From Geobacteraceae bacterium (GTDB taxonomy: Bacteria; Desulfobacterota; Desulfuromonadia; Desulfuromonadales; BM103): a stretch of DNA of 39,957 nt. Below the pieces are notes generated by a model. It was given only the letters and a program-made list of their open reading frames with translations, did not search any database and was not told where the DNA came from. The number at the start of each line of letters is the position of its first letter. The stretch's first letter is position 1. Shown here piece by piece: positions 1-8,420 of this stretch. The translations under genes and the position numbers were made by a program. The DNA lies in contig JAHEEU010000005.1 of NCBI GenBank assembly GCA_024640545.1, forward strand, positions 1 through 39,957, in the 5' to 3' direction.

Positions 1-108
1 CGTACCGATGATCGAGGTGAGAGCCAGTAGAATCAGGGTCACGATCGCCAGCTTCAGGGAACAGAAAAAATCCCACAGCCGGTCGGTGAAGCTCTGTTCT
101 TTACTCAA
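1..108 (-). CDS. resB: ResB-family cytochrome c biogenesis protein, N-terminal fragment (runs off the window)
   Basis: Only the first 36 codons are inside the window and the gene continues past base 1. The start is a TTG (MSKEQSF...) with AGGAGA seven bases upstream; no ATG competes. The visible peptide is a short polar start followed by WDFFCSLKLAIVTLILLAL and TSIIGT, which matches the first membrane segment of ResB/Ccs1. That family is the membrane partner of ResC/CcsA in system II cytochrome c maturation, which keeps apocytochrome thiols reduced and presents them with haem on the outer face of the membrane. This would fit a cell making c-type cytochromes such as the one in the nar operon. 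It is not in the supplied ORF list because it is truncated and starts with TTG. The family call is good for the fragment, but the rest of the protein cannot be checked. Confidence 0.72.
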   Translation of the reverse strand, partial: MSKEQSFTDRLWDFFCSLKLAIVTLILLALTSIIGT

Positions 109-118
109 AGTTGTTTCT

Positions 119-155
119 CCTAATCGATATAAGTAAAAAATGACCAAAGTATCAA
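119..155 (-). promoter_or_regulatory. Candidate sigma-70 promoter for resB
   Basis: On the minus strand, TTGATA (155-150) and TATATC (131-126) are separated by 18 bases. This predicts a start near 119, so the leader would be only about 11 nt and would hold little more than the resB ribosome-binding site. The -35 box is good (5/6) and the -10 box moderate (4/6). The prediction comes from sequence alone. Confidence 0.35.
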
Positions 156-306
156 TGGGCAATGACTTTCAAGGAATCACATTCGGCGTTTTCATACTTT
201 TCTCCAGGCTGCAAGGTGCTGCCGGTCGGTTTATTGTCCAACTCCCAGAACAGTTGAAACAAGGTGATAACTTATGTGGCCTTAATGTGATTACAGGAAA
301 AGGGGA

Positions 307-732
307 TCATAGCTGAAGGACAACCGTACGGTGGGTCAGTACGGATTGAGAAATTCTTGGCAAGGGATTTGTAACTAATTTTGCGGTAAACAACTGAATG
401 CTTTGCCCAGGATATAAAAGAGGGATGTCCCCGCTTATGGGCACGATGGGTACAGGCACTGTGTTTATATGACGGTTAACCAGATGGGCAACATTCTGAA
501 TGGGAAGGTCCAGACAGGGGCCGCAGCACTCGTAACCGGCTATCGAGAAAGATGATCCATTTTGCCTGGTATCACAGTGCCCACTACCAAAATCATTGCG
601 CAAGACACTATCGATTTCCACATGGCCATCAAGGCCAACGCACAAGGAAAGACCTAAAGCGCCACCTGCAGACAACAACAGCAAACAAGGCAGTAGACAA
701 AGAACGATGATCTTTTTCAAAGCTAGCCTCAT
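307..732 (-). CDS. Secreted cysteine-rich protein of unknown function
   Basis: 141 aa if started at MRLALKKIIVLCLL. The longer ORF adds 73 residues with no signal-peptide logic, so the internal ATG is preferred, although its ribosome-binding site is weak. Residues 1-27 form a clear signal peptide (basic start, long Leu-rich core, small residues). The mature part holds several cysteines in short motifs (LCVGLDGHVEI, SGHCD, ECCGPCLDLPI) and then a low-complexity tail with no Cys. I do not recognise a named family. The CVGxDGHV and CCGPC motifs could bind a metal or form disulfides, so a periplasmic or surface metal-related role is possible but only an inference. Its neighbours (resB on one side, a gap on the other) say little more. 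Confidence 0.55.
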   Translation of the reverse strand: MRLALKKIIVLCLLPCLLLLSAGGALGLSLCVGLDGHVEIDSVLRNDFGSGHCDTRQNGSSFSIAGYECCGPCLDLPIQNVAHLVNRHINTVPVPIVPISGDIPLLYPGQSIQLFTAKLVTNPLPRISQSVLTHRTVVLQL

Positions 733-1071
733 GGAAAAATCTCGACGTGCAGGTGACGTTGAAAATTCAGAACTTATGGAACTGTTTGCCTTTGACAACC
801 CGAGCAGAAGCGACTTTGTAAACACCAGGAAAACCACCTGTCCTGTGCAAAAAGGGCCACAGCCAGCAGCAGGGAACAGTGTGATATTGTAAGAAGATAT
901 TACGTCATACAGAAAGGCCGGACTCGGCGACTCTGCAACGGCTAGCAACATAGAGGATTGCTAAAAATAAATTAATGTGGAGATACGCAAAAAAACCAAC
1001 CCAGTCCTACGCAAACCGACTGTGCTTTTACACAGTTTTCATAAAGGTCGCCCGGACAGACCCACGTGGCC

Positions 1072-1164
1072 ATGGTTTTCAGGCTAGCTCTATTGATATT
1101 CTTAACATTATTACTGGGTGCTTATTTTGGCCCAAATGCGAAAGCCCTGCTGCCCCCTGATTGA
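1072..1164 (+). CDS. Possible 30-aa hydrophobic peptide
   Basis: ATG at 1072 opens a short frame reading MVFRLALLIFLTLLLGAY... and ending LLPPD, with a stop at 1164. It resembles a signal peptide or a single membrane helix. It lies just before the hairpin at 1172-1195. There is no Shine-Dalgarno sequence at a usable distance and no second line of evidence. It may be chance, or the remnant of a secreted protein gene. Confidence 0.15.
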   Translation: MVFRLALLIFLTLLLGAYFGPNAKALLPPD

Positions 1165-1171
1165 AAGGGAA

Positions 1172-1195
1172 AGACTCCGTCCGGAGAAGGAGTCT
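1172..1195 (-). terminator. Hairpin, probable terminator for the YciI-like gene
   Basis: AGACTCC and GGAGTCT form a 7-bp stem around a 10-nt loop. Read on the minus strand it is followed by TTTCCCTTTC, and it lies 94 nt beyond the stop of the YciI-like gene. The plus-strand tail is less T-rich. Confidence 0.4.
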
Positions 1196-1288
1196 CTCGT
1201 AATTTTCGAGGGGTCGAATAGCAGACAGCCACAGAGAATAAGCTGCAGTGTTTTCTACACCAGTTTAGTCTACGCTTGGTCAATTTTT

Positions 1289-1594
1289 TTAGGCTTCCGG
1301 CTTAACGGGAGATACCGCATCCTGACCAACAACTGTTGTCCATAGCCGTATCTGATAGCCGGTTACAAGGCCATTCTTTACATATGGGTCCGCAGCCGCG
1401 AACCGTTCAGGAACGTCAGGAGAAGAACACTTGAACAATAGAACGGCACCATCTGCCGGTTCGGCGAGTGCTCCGCCAAGGATGAGCTCACCGCGTGCCT
1501 GTGCCCCCCAAGCCAGCTTGAGGTGTTCGTTCCGAAACTCCCCCCTGCGTTCGAGGTAGTCTGGTGAATAGTCGTAAAACATCAAATAGTGCAT
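1289..1594 (-). CDS. YciI-like (YCII domain) protein
   Basis: 101 aa, a normal length for a stand-alone YCII domain. It starts MHYLMFYDYSPDYLERR with a strong AGGAGG four bases upstream of ATG. The N-terminal beta strand YLMFYDY, the middle LILGGALAEPADGAVLLF and the DPYVKNGLVTGYQI segment match the ferredoxin-like YciI fold. Its role in most bacteria is unknown, although some relatives are dehydrochlorinases or muconolactone-isomerase-like enzymes. The gene stands alone, 247 bp from the PAS gene that precedes it on the same strand, and is followed by a hairpin. No substrate can be assigned from context. Confidence 0.85.
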   Translation of the reverse strand: MHYLMFYDYSPDYLERRGEFRNEHLKLAWGAQARGELILGGALAEPADGAVLLFKCSSPDVPERFAAADPYVKNGLVTGYQIRLWTTVVGQDAVSPVKPEA

Positions 1595-1783
1595 AAGACC
1601 TCCTTAGAAGATGATTGGTGGGGCTTCTGAGATTGTCCCGCCCTTGGTTTACTATCTACGCCAAAATCGTAAAAGATGGCTTGGCAGACAAAGTATAAAT
1701 ATGTCCGAGATGTTGTGCCACCAAAAACCAACCGTTAAAAAGTCGATAAACGACCTGTTATTGGATTCCCTGGCACAGAGGAA

Positions 1784-1815
1784 ATGGCCACCTGGCAGGC
1801 CTGCCAGGTGGCCAT
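1784..1815 (-). terminator. Perfect 32-bp palindrome, likely terminator after the PAS gene
   Basis: A perfect inverted repeat centred at 1799/1800 (arm ATGGCCACCTGGCAGG). It starts 26 bp past the PAS stop codon and is followed on the minus strand by TTCCTCT. The long GC-rich stem fits a strong terminator closing the nar-PAS transcript, though the T-run is weak. Confidence 0.5.
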
Positions 1816-1841
1816 GAAATTGCTGTATTAACTCTCTGGAA

Positions 1842-2282
1842 TCAATTTTTCTGCGCAGCTTCCAATGCAGCCAGGCGCTCACGCAACTGCTTTTCCTTCA
1901 GATGCCGTTCGGTGATATCTCGGAGAATGGCCGCGACACCGAAAGGCCTGTTATCTTCATCGACCAGCATCACGATAGAGAACTCGGTCGAGAGCCTGGC
2001 CCCGTTCCGGTGCATCGCGGGAACAGAGAGCATTTCTGACCCGTAGCGCGTGACGCCGGTCGCCATGGTCTTGTGATAGCCGTCCCAGTGGCGCGCCCGG
2101 AGTTTTTCCGGGATGATCAGGTCGAGGGACTGACCGATCGCCTGCTCGGCAGTGTAGCCGAAAACGCGCTCGGCGCCCTGGTTCCACAACCGGATGATGC
2201 CTTCGCGATCGGCAAACATGATCGCGTCAGGGGCAAGGGCAAGTATCTGCAGGCTGAGTTCTTTCACATCGATATTGGACAT
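1842..2282 (-). CDS. Single-domain PAS protein at the tail of the nar operon
   Basis: 146 aa consisting almost only of one PAS domain (about residues 10-130), starting LALAPDAIMFADREGIIRLW, passing through FGYTAEQAIGQSLDLIIPE and ending AILRDITERHLKEKQL, a typical PAS/PAC exit helix that runs into a short coiled segment. No kinase, GGDEF, HTH or other output domain follows before the stop. A good ribosome-binding site (AGGAGA, six bases before ATG) supports the start. The PAS type resembles those that bind haem, flavin or small ligands, but no ligand residue can be singled out. The 108-bp gap after narK2 and the same orientation suggest co-transcription with the nitrate genes. It may sense oxygen, redox state or nitrate and act by binding another protein, which is inferred from context only. 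Confidence 0.85.
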   Translation of the reverse strand: MSNIDVKELSLQILALAPDAIMFADREGIIRLWNQGAERVFGYTAEQAIGQSLDLIIPEKLRARHWDGYHKTMATGVTRYGSEMLSVPAMHRNGARLSTEFSIVMLVDEDNRPFGVAAILRDITERHLKEKQLRERLAALEAAQKN

Positions 2283-2390
2283 TATGCTCTCCTGGATGGT
2301 TTTTCAGCATCGATATCGCCAGCCATTCATGGCGGTAACGAATTTCAGAATAAGGGATTTCCATACACACGCTTCAATTTGGGCAGCCCC

Positions 2391-3995
2391 CTACGGGTTC
2401 TGGATATAGGCATTTTTTCTGGTGTAGAACCACCAGTTGAGTACCAGGCAGATGAAATAGAAAATGGAAAATCCATAGAGTGCATACTCCGGCGTCGTGG
2501 CCTTGATCTGCTCGCCGAACACCTGGGGAATGATGAAGGCGCCATAGGCTGCCACCGCGGAAGTCCAGCCAAGCACCGGCCCGGCCTGCTCCTTGTCGAA
2601 GATGATGGCGATGGAGCGGAAGGTCGAGCCGTTGCCGACACCGGTGGCGGCGAACAGGATGATGAACAGAATCAGAAACGGCACGAAATAGCTCTCCGGG
2701 GTCGCCGAGGCGTAGGCCGCTTTCATGAAATAGGCGCAGCCCAGGGCCGAGAGGATCATGACGATCGAAACCCATTGGGTGACGATGGCGCCGCCGAGCT
2801 TGTCGGAAATCTTGCCACCGACCGGGCGGATCAGGGCACCGATAAACGGGCCCATCCAAGCGAACATCAGGGCACTGGGCCCGTTCGGGTTGGCGGTATT
2901 GTGTGTCAGGACCCCGTCAACCATGATGTGTGAGAAGCCGAAGATCACCTTGATCGACAGGGCGAAGGCTGCCGAGTAGCCGATGAAGGAACCGAAGGTC
3001 ATGGTGTAGATCACCGTCATGGCCCAGGTGTGCTTGTTGTCGAAGATCCGATACTGGCGATCGAGGTTGGCGCGCAGGTTCCCCTTGGTCAGGTACTTCA
3101 TGCCGAACACGGTGGCGGCGATCACCAGCGGCAGCACGATCCATTTGCTGAGCAAACCGAGTCCGACCGGGGCAGGCAGCAGCAGGTAAAGACCGACAGA
3201 CGCGGTCACGAAAGCGATCAGCAGCAGCCCTGTGATTTTGGCGAAGCTGAGCGGTGTCGAACCGATATCCGGCGAAACGGTATCGGTGGTGATATTGTTC
3301 ATGCCGAAGAAACCGGCGAACGCCAGGGGAATCAGCAGAACCAGCCAGACGAAGCCGGCATTGTGAATATAGGTCTCGGTGCCTGCCGGGATCTTGCCGA
3401 TCAGCGTACCGCTGGTATTGATCAGGGTCTGCGGGTTGCCGCCGAAGATCCCCATAGTCATCACCAGCGGTATGAGGATCTGCATGGTGGTAACACCGAA
3501 GTTGCCTAAACCCGCATTGAGGCCGAGGGAGGTTCCCTGCACCCGCTTGGGGAAGAAGAAGCTGATATTCGACATGGATGAGGCGAAGTTGCCGCCGCCA
3601 ATACCAGAGAACAGGGCGAGGAAGTAGTAGACCTCGATGGGTGTGGCCTTGTTCTGCAAGGCGAAGCCTGTGCCGATTGCCGGGATCATCAAGAGGGCAG
3701 TCGTGAAGAATATGGTATTACGCCCACCGGCGATGCGGATCAGGAAGGAACTGGGAATTCTGAGCGTCGCCCCGGTCAGCCCCGCAATCGCCGAGAGGGT
3801 AAAGAGTTGCGATTGGGTGAATGGATAGCCCAGGTTGATCATCTGGACAGCGATGATGCTCCAGTAGAGCCAGACGGCGAATCCGCACAGCAGGCTCGGG
3901 ATCGAAATCCAGAGATTGCGGGTGGCGATCTTTTTGCCCGTGGCATTCCAGAACTGCTCGTCTTCGACATCCCATTTATCAAGATTAATCGACAT
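2391..3995 (-). CDS. narK: NarK2-type nitrate/nitrite transporter (MFS, NNP family)
   Basis: 534 aa from the ATG at 3995 (MSINLDKWDV...), preceded by AGGAGG six bases upstream. The longer ORF-track start lies inside narK1. The gene overlaps the end of narK1 by 11 bp, so the two are translationally coupled. Both nitrate signature motifs are present: GGGNFASSMSNISFFFPKR (about residues 133-151) and a later GVGNGSTFRSIAI segment followed by GAFIIPQVFG. The conserved substrate arginine of TM2 is visible in TLRIPSSFL (R79), and the equivalent arginine of TM8 in ALIRPVGGKISDK. A periplasmic loop around residues 180-215 (FGGNPQTLINTSG...) is longer than in E. coli NarK. Family knowledge says tandem NarK1/NarK2 proteins divide nitrate-proton uptake and nitrate/nitrite exchange; by signatures this copy is NarK2-like. 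Which mode it uses is not provable here. Confidence 0.93.
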   Translation of the reverse strand: MSINLDKWDVEDEQFWNATGKKIATRNLWISIPSLLCGFAVWLYWSIIAVQMINLGYPFTQSQLFTLSAIAGLTGATLRIPSSFLIRIAGGRNTIFFTTALLMIPAIGTGFALQNKATPIEVYYFLALFSGIGGGNFASSMSNISFFFPKRVQGTSLGLNAGLGNFGVTTMQILIPLVMTMGIFGGNPQTLINTSGTLIGKIPAGTETYIHNAGFVWLVLLIPLAFAGFFGMNNITTDTVSPDIGSTPLSFAKITGLLLIAFVTASVGLYLLLPAPVGLGLLSKWIVLPLVIAATVFGMKYLTKGNLRANLDRQYRIFDNKHTWAMTVIYTMTFGSFIGYSAAFALSIKVIFGFSHIMVDGVLTHNTANPNGPSALMFAWMGPFIGALIRPVGGKISDKLGGAIVTQWVSIVMILSALGCAYFMKAAYASATPESYFVPFLILFIILFAATGVGNGSTFRSIAIIFDKEQAGPVLGWTSAVAAYGAFIIPQVFGEQIKATTPEYALYGFSIFYFICLVLNWWFYTRKNAYIQNP

Positions 3996-5523
3996 GCGCG
4001 GCCTCCTTGGCGTAATCTTCAAATATCGTTGCTTTCTCTTCTTCAATCTTCTGCATGTCTTCAGGGTGTTTCTCGCGCATCATCTTCTGCACGGTAAGGT
4101 GCATCCAGAGCAGGCAGGCTAGCGAGAGGGCGAACATGAACATCCAGCAGCTGGTCCATAACCCCGTGTATTCAAGCAGGTAGCCAAATATGATCGGGCA
4201 GAAAAAGCCCCCCAGGCCGCCGAGCACTCCGACCATGCCGCCGACCACCCCGACCTCTTCCGGAAAATAGTCCGGAATCAGTTTATAGACCGCCGCCTTG
4301 CCGATACCCCAGATGCTGCCGAGCAGGATAACGAAGACAGCGAAGATCCAGACGTTCGCCTGGAAGAATATCCGGGTCACACCCTTGGCGAGGAGTTCCT
4401 TCTTCTTGACCGTCTGACCGACTTCCACCGCCGGTTCCTGCCAGGCCTGCTTGGTCGGGAAGATCAGCATCTGGCTGTCCACGTAATTTTCAATAGCGGG
4501 CTTCTGCTTGATGTTGTAGGTCACGTCCCCGACGACGACCGCCGTATCCGTTATGGCGGTCACCGTACCGGTACGCTTCGCCATCACCCCCCGCCCCGGT
4601 GAGTAGATGTCCATCTTCGGGATGATGACCAGGAAGCTGATCAGCACCGAGGCGCCGAGGACCCAGTACATCACGGCCCGACCGCCGAACTTGTCGGACA
4701 TCCAGCCGCCGAGGGCCCGGATCACCCCGGAGGGGAGACTGAACGCCGAGGCGAAGAGGCCGGCGGTGACCAGCGGCAGGTAATAGACATTGACGAAGTA
4801 GGGGACCAGCCACTGCGAGAAGGCGACGAAGCAGCCGAACACCAGGAAATAGTAGAGTCCGAAGCGCCAGACCTTGACATCGCTGAGCGGGGTGAGCATC
4901 TCCCGGAAGCTCTTGGTCGACGAAGCCGGCTTCTTGTTTTCGGCGAAGATAAAGAAGACGACGCCCATGACGGCGAGCATGATCGCGTAATAAACCGGGA
5001 GCTGCCGCCACCCCTCGAGGTTGGCACCGTTGTTGGTCAGCTTGTTCAGCAGGGTTGGCGCCAGCAGGGTGGTCAGCGCCGCTCCGGCGTTGCCGGCGCC
5101 GAAGATGCCGAGGGCGGTCCCCTGGTTTTTACGCGGGTACCACACCGATGAGAAGGCGATGCCGATGGAGAAGCTGACCCCGGCCAGGCCGAACCCGAAA
5201 CTGCAGAGAGCGAAGGTCGTGAAACTGTCTGCTTTGGAAAGCAGGAACATGGGGATCGCGCAGACGAACAGGAGCGTCCCGTAAACCGGCTTGCCGCCGA
5301 ATTTGTCGGTCAGCATCCCCGCCGGCAGGCGGAAAAGTGACCCGGTCAGGACCGGGATGCCCATCAGCCAGCCGATCTCGATCGGACCCCACTTAAAAAC
5401 CTGGTTGTCGGCCAGGAAGGTCACCAGCACACCGTTAAACATCCAGGCCGCGAAGCAGACCGTGAAGGCGAGCGTATTCAGAAAAAGGACTTTATGCGAC
5501 TTGGCGGTTGCGACTTCTAACAT
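3985..5523 (-). CDS. narK: NarK1-type nitrate transporter with an inserted periplasmic barrel-like domain
   Basis: 512 aa MFS protein, ATG at 5523 with AGGAGG four to five bases upstream. Standard landmarks are R65 in TM2 (SLFRLPAGM), motif A LTDKFGGKP, the signature GIFGAGNAGAALTTLLAP, R269 in TM8 (GVIRALGGWMSDKFGGR) and a C-terminal GVVGGMVGVLGGLGGFF segment. The odd part is an ~80-residue insert (about 303-385) after TM9, replacing what is normally a short loop. It is beta-rich and holds two segments typical of a biotinyl/lipoyl or barrel-sandwich hybrid fold: GVMAKRTGTVTAITDTAVVV and VEVGQTVKKKELLAKG. By MFS topology the TM9-TM10 loop faces the periplasm. No lipoylation-type MKM lysine is seen. 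The gene follows narI after 128 bp and overlaps narK2. Confidence 0.93.
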   Translation of the reverse strand: MLEVATAKSHKVLFLNTLAFTVCFAAWMFNGVLVTFLADNQVFKWGPIEIGWLMGIPVLTGSLFRLPAGMLTDKFGGKPVYGTLLFVCAIPMFLLSKADSFTTFALCSFGFGLAGVSFSIGIAFSSVWYPRKNQGTALGIFGAGNAGAALTTLLAPTLLNKLTNNGANLEGWRQLPVYYAIMLAVMGVVFFIFAENKKPASSTKSFREMLTPLSDVKVWRFGLYYFLVFGCFVAFSQWLVPYFVNVYYLPLVTAGLFASAFSLPSGVIRALGGWMSDKFGGRAVMYWVLGASVLISFLVIIPKMDIYSPGRGVMAKRTGTVTAITDTAVVVGDVTYNIKQKPAIENYVDSQMLIFPTKQAWQEPAVEVGQTVKKKELLAKGVTRIFFQANVWIFAVFVILLGSIWGIGKAAVYKLIPDYFPEEVGVVGGMVGVLGGLGGFFCPIIFGYLLEYTGLWTSCWMFMFALSLACLLWMHLTVQKMMREKHPEDMQKIEEEKATIFEDYAKEAAHVD

Positions 5524-5626
5524 CTGGCCTCCTGCAATGTTTGAACTGACAGATCCTCGGCAAGGCTTTTAACGCCCATGCGCTTTTCTCACTCATGACG
5601 CAATGGAAACCTGTGCGCTAAAATCA

Positions 5627-5648
5627 GTCTTTCCTCCAAGGGAAAGAC
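5627..5648 (-). terminator. Hairpin between narI and narK1
   Basis: GTCTTTCC and GGAAAGAC form an 8-bp stem with a 6-nt loop, starting 4 bp after the narI stop. On the minus strand it is followed by TGATTTTAG. It may partly terminate or protect the narGHJI message, so narK1K2 could be made at a different level. The T-run is imperfect. Confidence 0.35.
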
Positions 5649-5651
5649 AAC

Positions 5652-6329
5652 TCACCCGGCCCGACGCTCCCGGTACCAGACAACCACCTGGTAGGGGCGT
5701 GACAGATAAGACAGCGGCACGCTGACGACATGCACCAGACGTGAGAATGGGAAGATTGCAAGGATCAGAAAAGCATTGAAAGCATGCAGCTTAACCACCG
5801 CTGGCAGGGCAGCCAGGTACTGAACCTGGGGATCGAACTTCACCAGAGACCAGAGCCATGGGGTGGCCGTATGCAGGTACCAGACAGAACCCCAGCGCAA
5901 GGTGAAAGCGATGTAGACTCCCGTCGCGACTTGCAGAAGAAGTGCTGCCAGGACCAGCCAGTCGACGATCGTGGTGACAACCGAGACCCGGGCGTTGAGA
6001 ACCCTGCGGAAAATCAGCAGGGCAAGTGCAATCAGGGTACTGATGCCTAGGCCCAGGCCGGTCACTTCGAGCAGGTAAAGCCGGATCGGCCGGCCGAGCA
6101 GCACGCCCCACCCCGAAGGGAAGAGGAAGGCCAGGAAGTGGGCCATCAGGATTATCAGAATGGCGTAGTGCCAAGGGACCGAGCCCCAGAACAGGACACG
6201 GCTTTCCAGGAACTGGGAGGATTGCGACGACCAGGAGTAGCGATCGACACAATACCGGTAGATACCGACAGAGATCAGTAGGGCTACCGCCACGTAAGGA
6301 AACGCGCCAAACAGAATCATGTCACTCAT
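5652..6329 (-). CDS. narI: Respiratory nitrate reductase gamma subunit (cytochrome b)
   Basis: 225 aa, the same length as E. coli NarI. The start chosen is the ATG at 6329 (MSDMILFGAF), which overlaps the narJ stop as ATGA and has AAGGAG eight bases upstream; the track start is a GTG three codons earlier. Five membrane segments are visible. The four histidines that ligate the two b haems are H54 and H64 (WHYAILIILMAHFL) and H182 and H200 (KLHAFNAFLILAIFPFSRLVH), spaced as in the family. NarI anchors NarGH on the inner face of the cytoplasmic membrane and passes electrons from quinol to NarH while releasing protons outside. Confidence 0.97.
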   Translation of the reverse strand: MSDMILFGAFPYVAVALLISVGIYRYCVDRYSWSSQSSQFLESRVLFWGSVPWHYAILIILMAHFLAFLFPSGWGVLLGRPIRLYLLEVTGLGLGISTLIALALLIFRRVLNARVSVVTTIVDWLVLAALLLQVATGVYIAFTLRWGSVWYLHTATPWLWSLVKFDPQVQYLAALPAVVKLHAFNAFLILAIFPFSRLVHVVSVPLSYLSRPYQVVVWYRERRAG

Positions 6330-6901
6330 GATAAACACTCCTTTTGCCGGCCGGCTGCCAGCCGATCGCTGTCAGGTGTGGCTGTCTCGGTCAGAAAGCA
6401 TTGCAGGGCCTTGATCAGGGCGAGATAGGGGTGATTTTCCGTCTCGATCCCCAGGGTGATTTTTTCCAGTGCAGGAAGAAGCCCATCCCGGATAATCTCC
6501 AGCCGGCAATCCTGGTCGCTGATCGAGCCGATAAAACGCAACACCTCGCTCAGGTGATCGGGGAGCTCATTGCCGGGGGTGAAGCCATGCTGCCGATAGA
6601 GCTCGGCCAGCTTGAGCATGAACATGGTGCGCTGCTGGCTCTCTCCGCAGAGTTGGTATCCGACGTAGGGGTGGCAGAGCGCCTGCAGATCGAAGGTCCC
6701 GGTAAAAGCCTCTTCGATGCGAGAGGCCTCACTTGCACCAAGAAAATCGCTGAACCTTCCCACGAAATCATGGGCCTCGGCGCTGATCCCCTTTAGCCGC
6801 TCGGCACACGCAGCAGCACGTTCTGCGGCGCGACCGTCGGGATAAGAGAGCAGAGCCGCAAACTGCCGGCAGATTTCCTGATGTCTGACCAGTTCATTCA
6901 T
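6326..6901 (-). CDS. narJ: Nitrate reductase molybdenum cofactor assembly chaperone
   Basis: 191 aa from the ATG at 6901 (MNELVRHQEICRQF); the track start is a TTG three codons upstream that overlaps the narH stop. It is an all-helical TorD/NarJ-type protein carrying the conserved NELPDHLSEVLRFIGS segment near residue 110. NarJ binds the N-terminus of NarG, aids Mo-cofactor and FS0 cluster insertion and delays membrane docking; it is not part of the final enzyme. The 5' end sits two bases after the narH stop and the 3' end overlaps narI by 4 bp. The ribosome-binding site is weak (AAGAGG at a long distance), so expression probably depends on coupling to narH. Confidence 0.95.
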   Translation of the reverse strand: MNELVRHQEICRQFAALLSYPDGRAAERAAACAERLKGISAEAHDFVGRFSDFLGASEASRIEEAFTGTFDLQALCHPYVGYQLCGESQQRTMFMLKLAELYRQHGFTPGNELPDHLSEVLRFIGSISDQDCRLEIIRDGLLPALEKITLGIETENHPYLALIKALQCFLTETATPDSDRLAAGRQKECLS

Positions 6902-6903
6902 GA

Positions 6904-8391
<1,488 letters not shown>

Positions 8392-8420
8392 AGTCATAGC
8401 TCCTTGATCGACCCTGGCTG

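Larger units (their letters stand above)
733..1288. other. Intergenic stretch with one doubtful mini-ORF and a hairpin
   Basis: There is no convincing gene here. The ORF-track entries at 596-892, 975-1160 and 1118-1345 (plus) have no ribosome-binding sites and no recognisable protein character. The only structured items are a 30-codon hydrophobic ORF (1072-1164) and a hairpin at 1172-1195, both listed separately. The part next to 732 must contain the promoter of the Cys-rich secreted protein, but I see no clear -35/-10 pair. Confidence 0.5.

Noticed and set aside
2073-2933. 286-aa plus-strand ORF spanning PAS and narK2
   Set aside because: Antisense to two well-supported genes; sequence is charged low-complexity with no domain.
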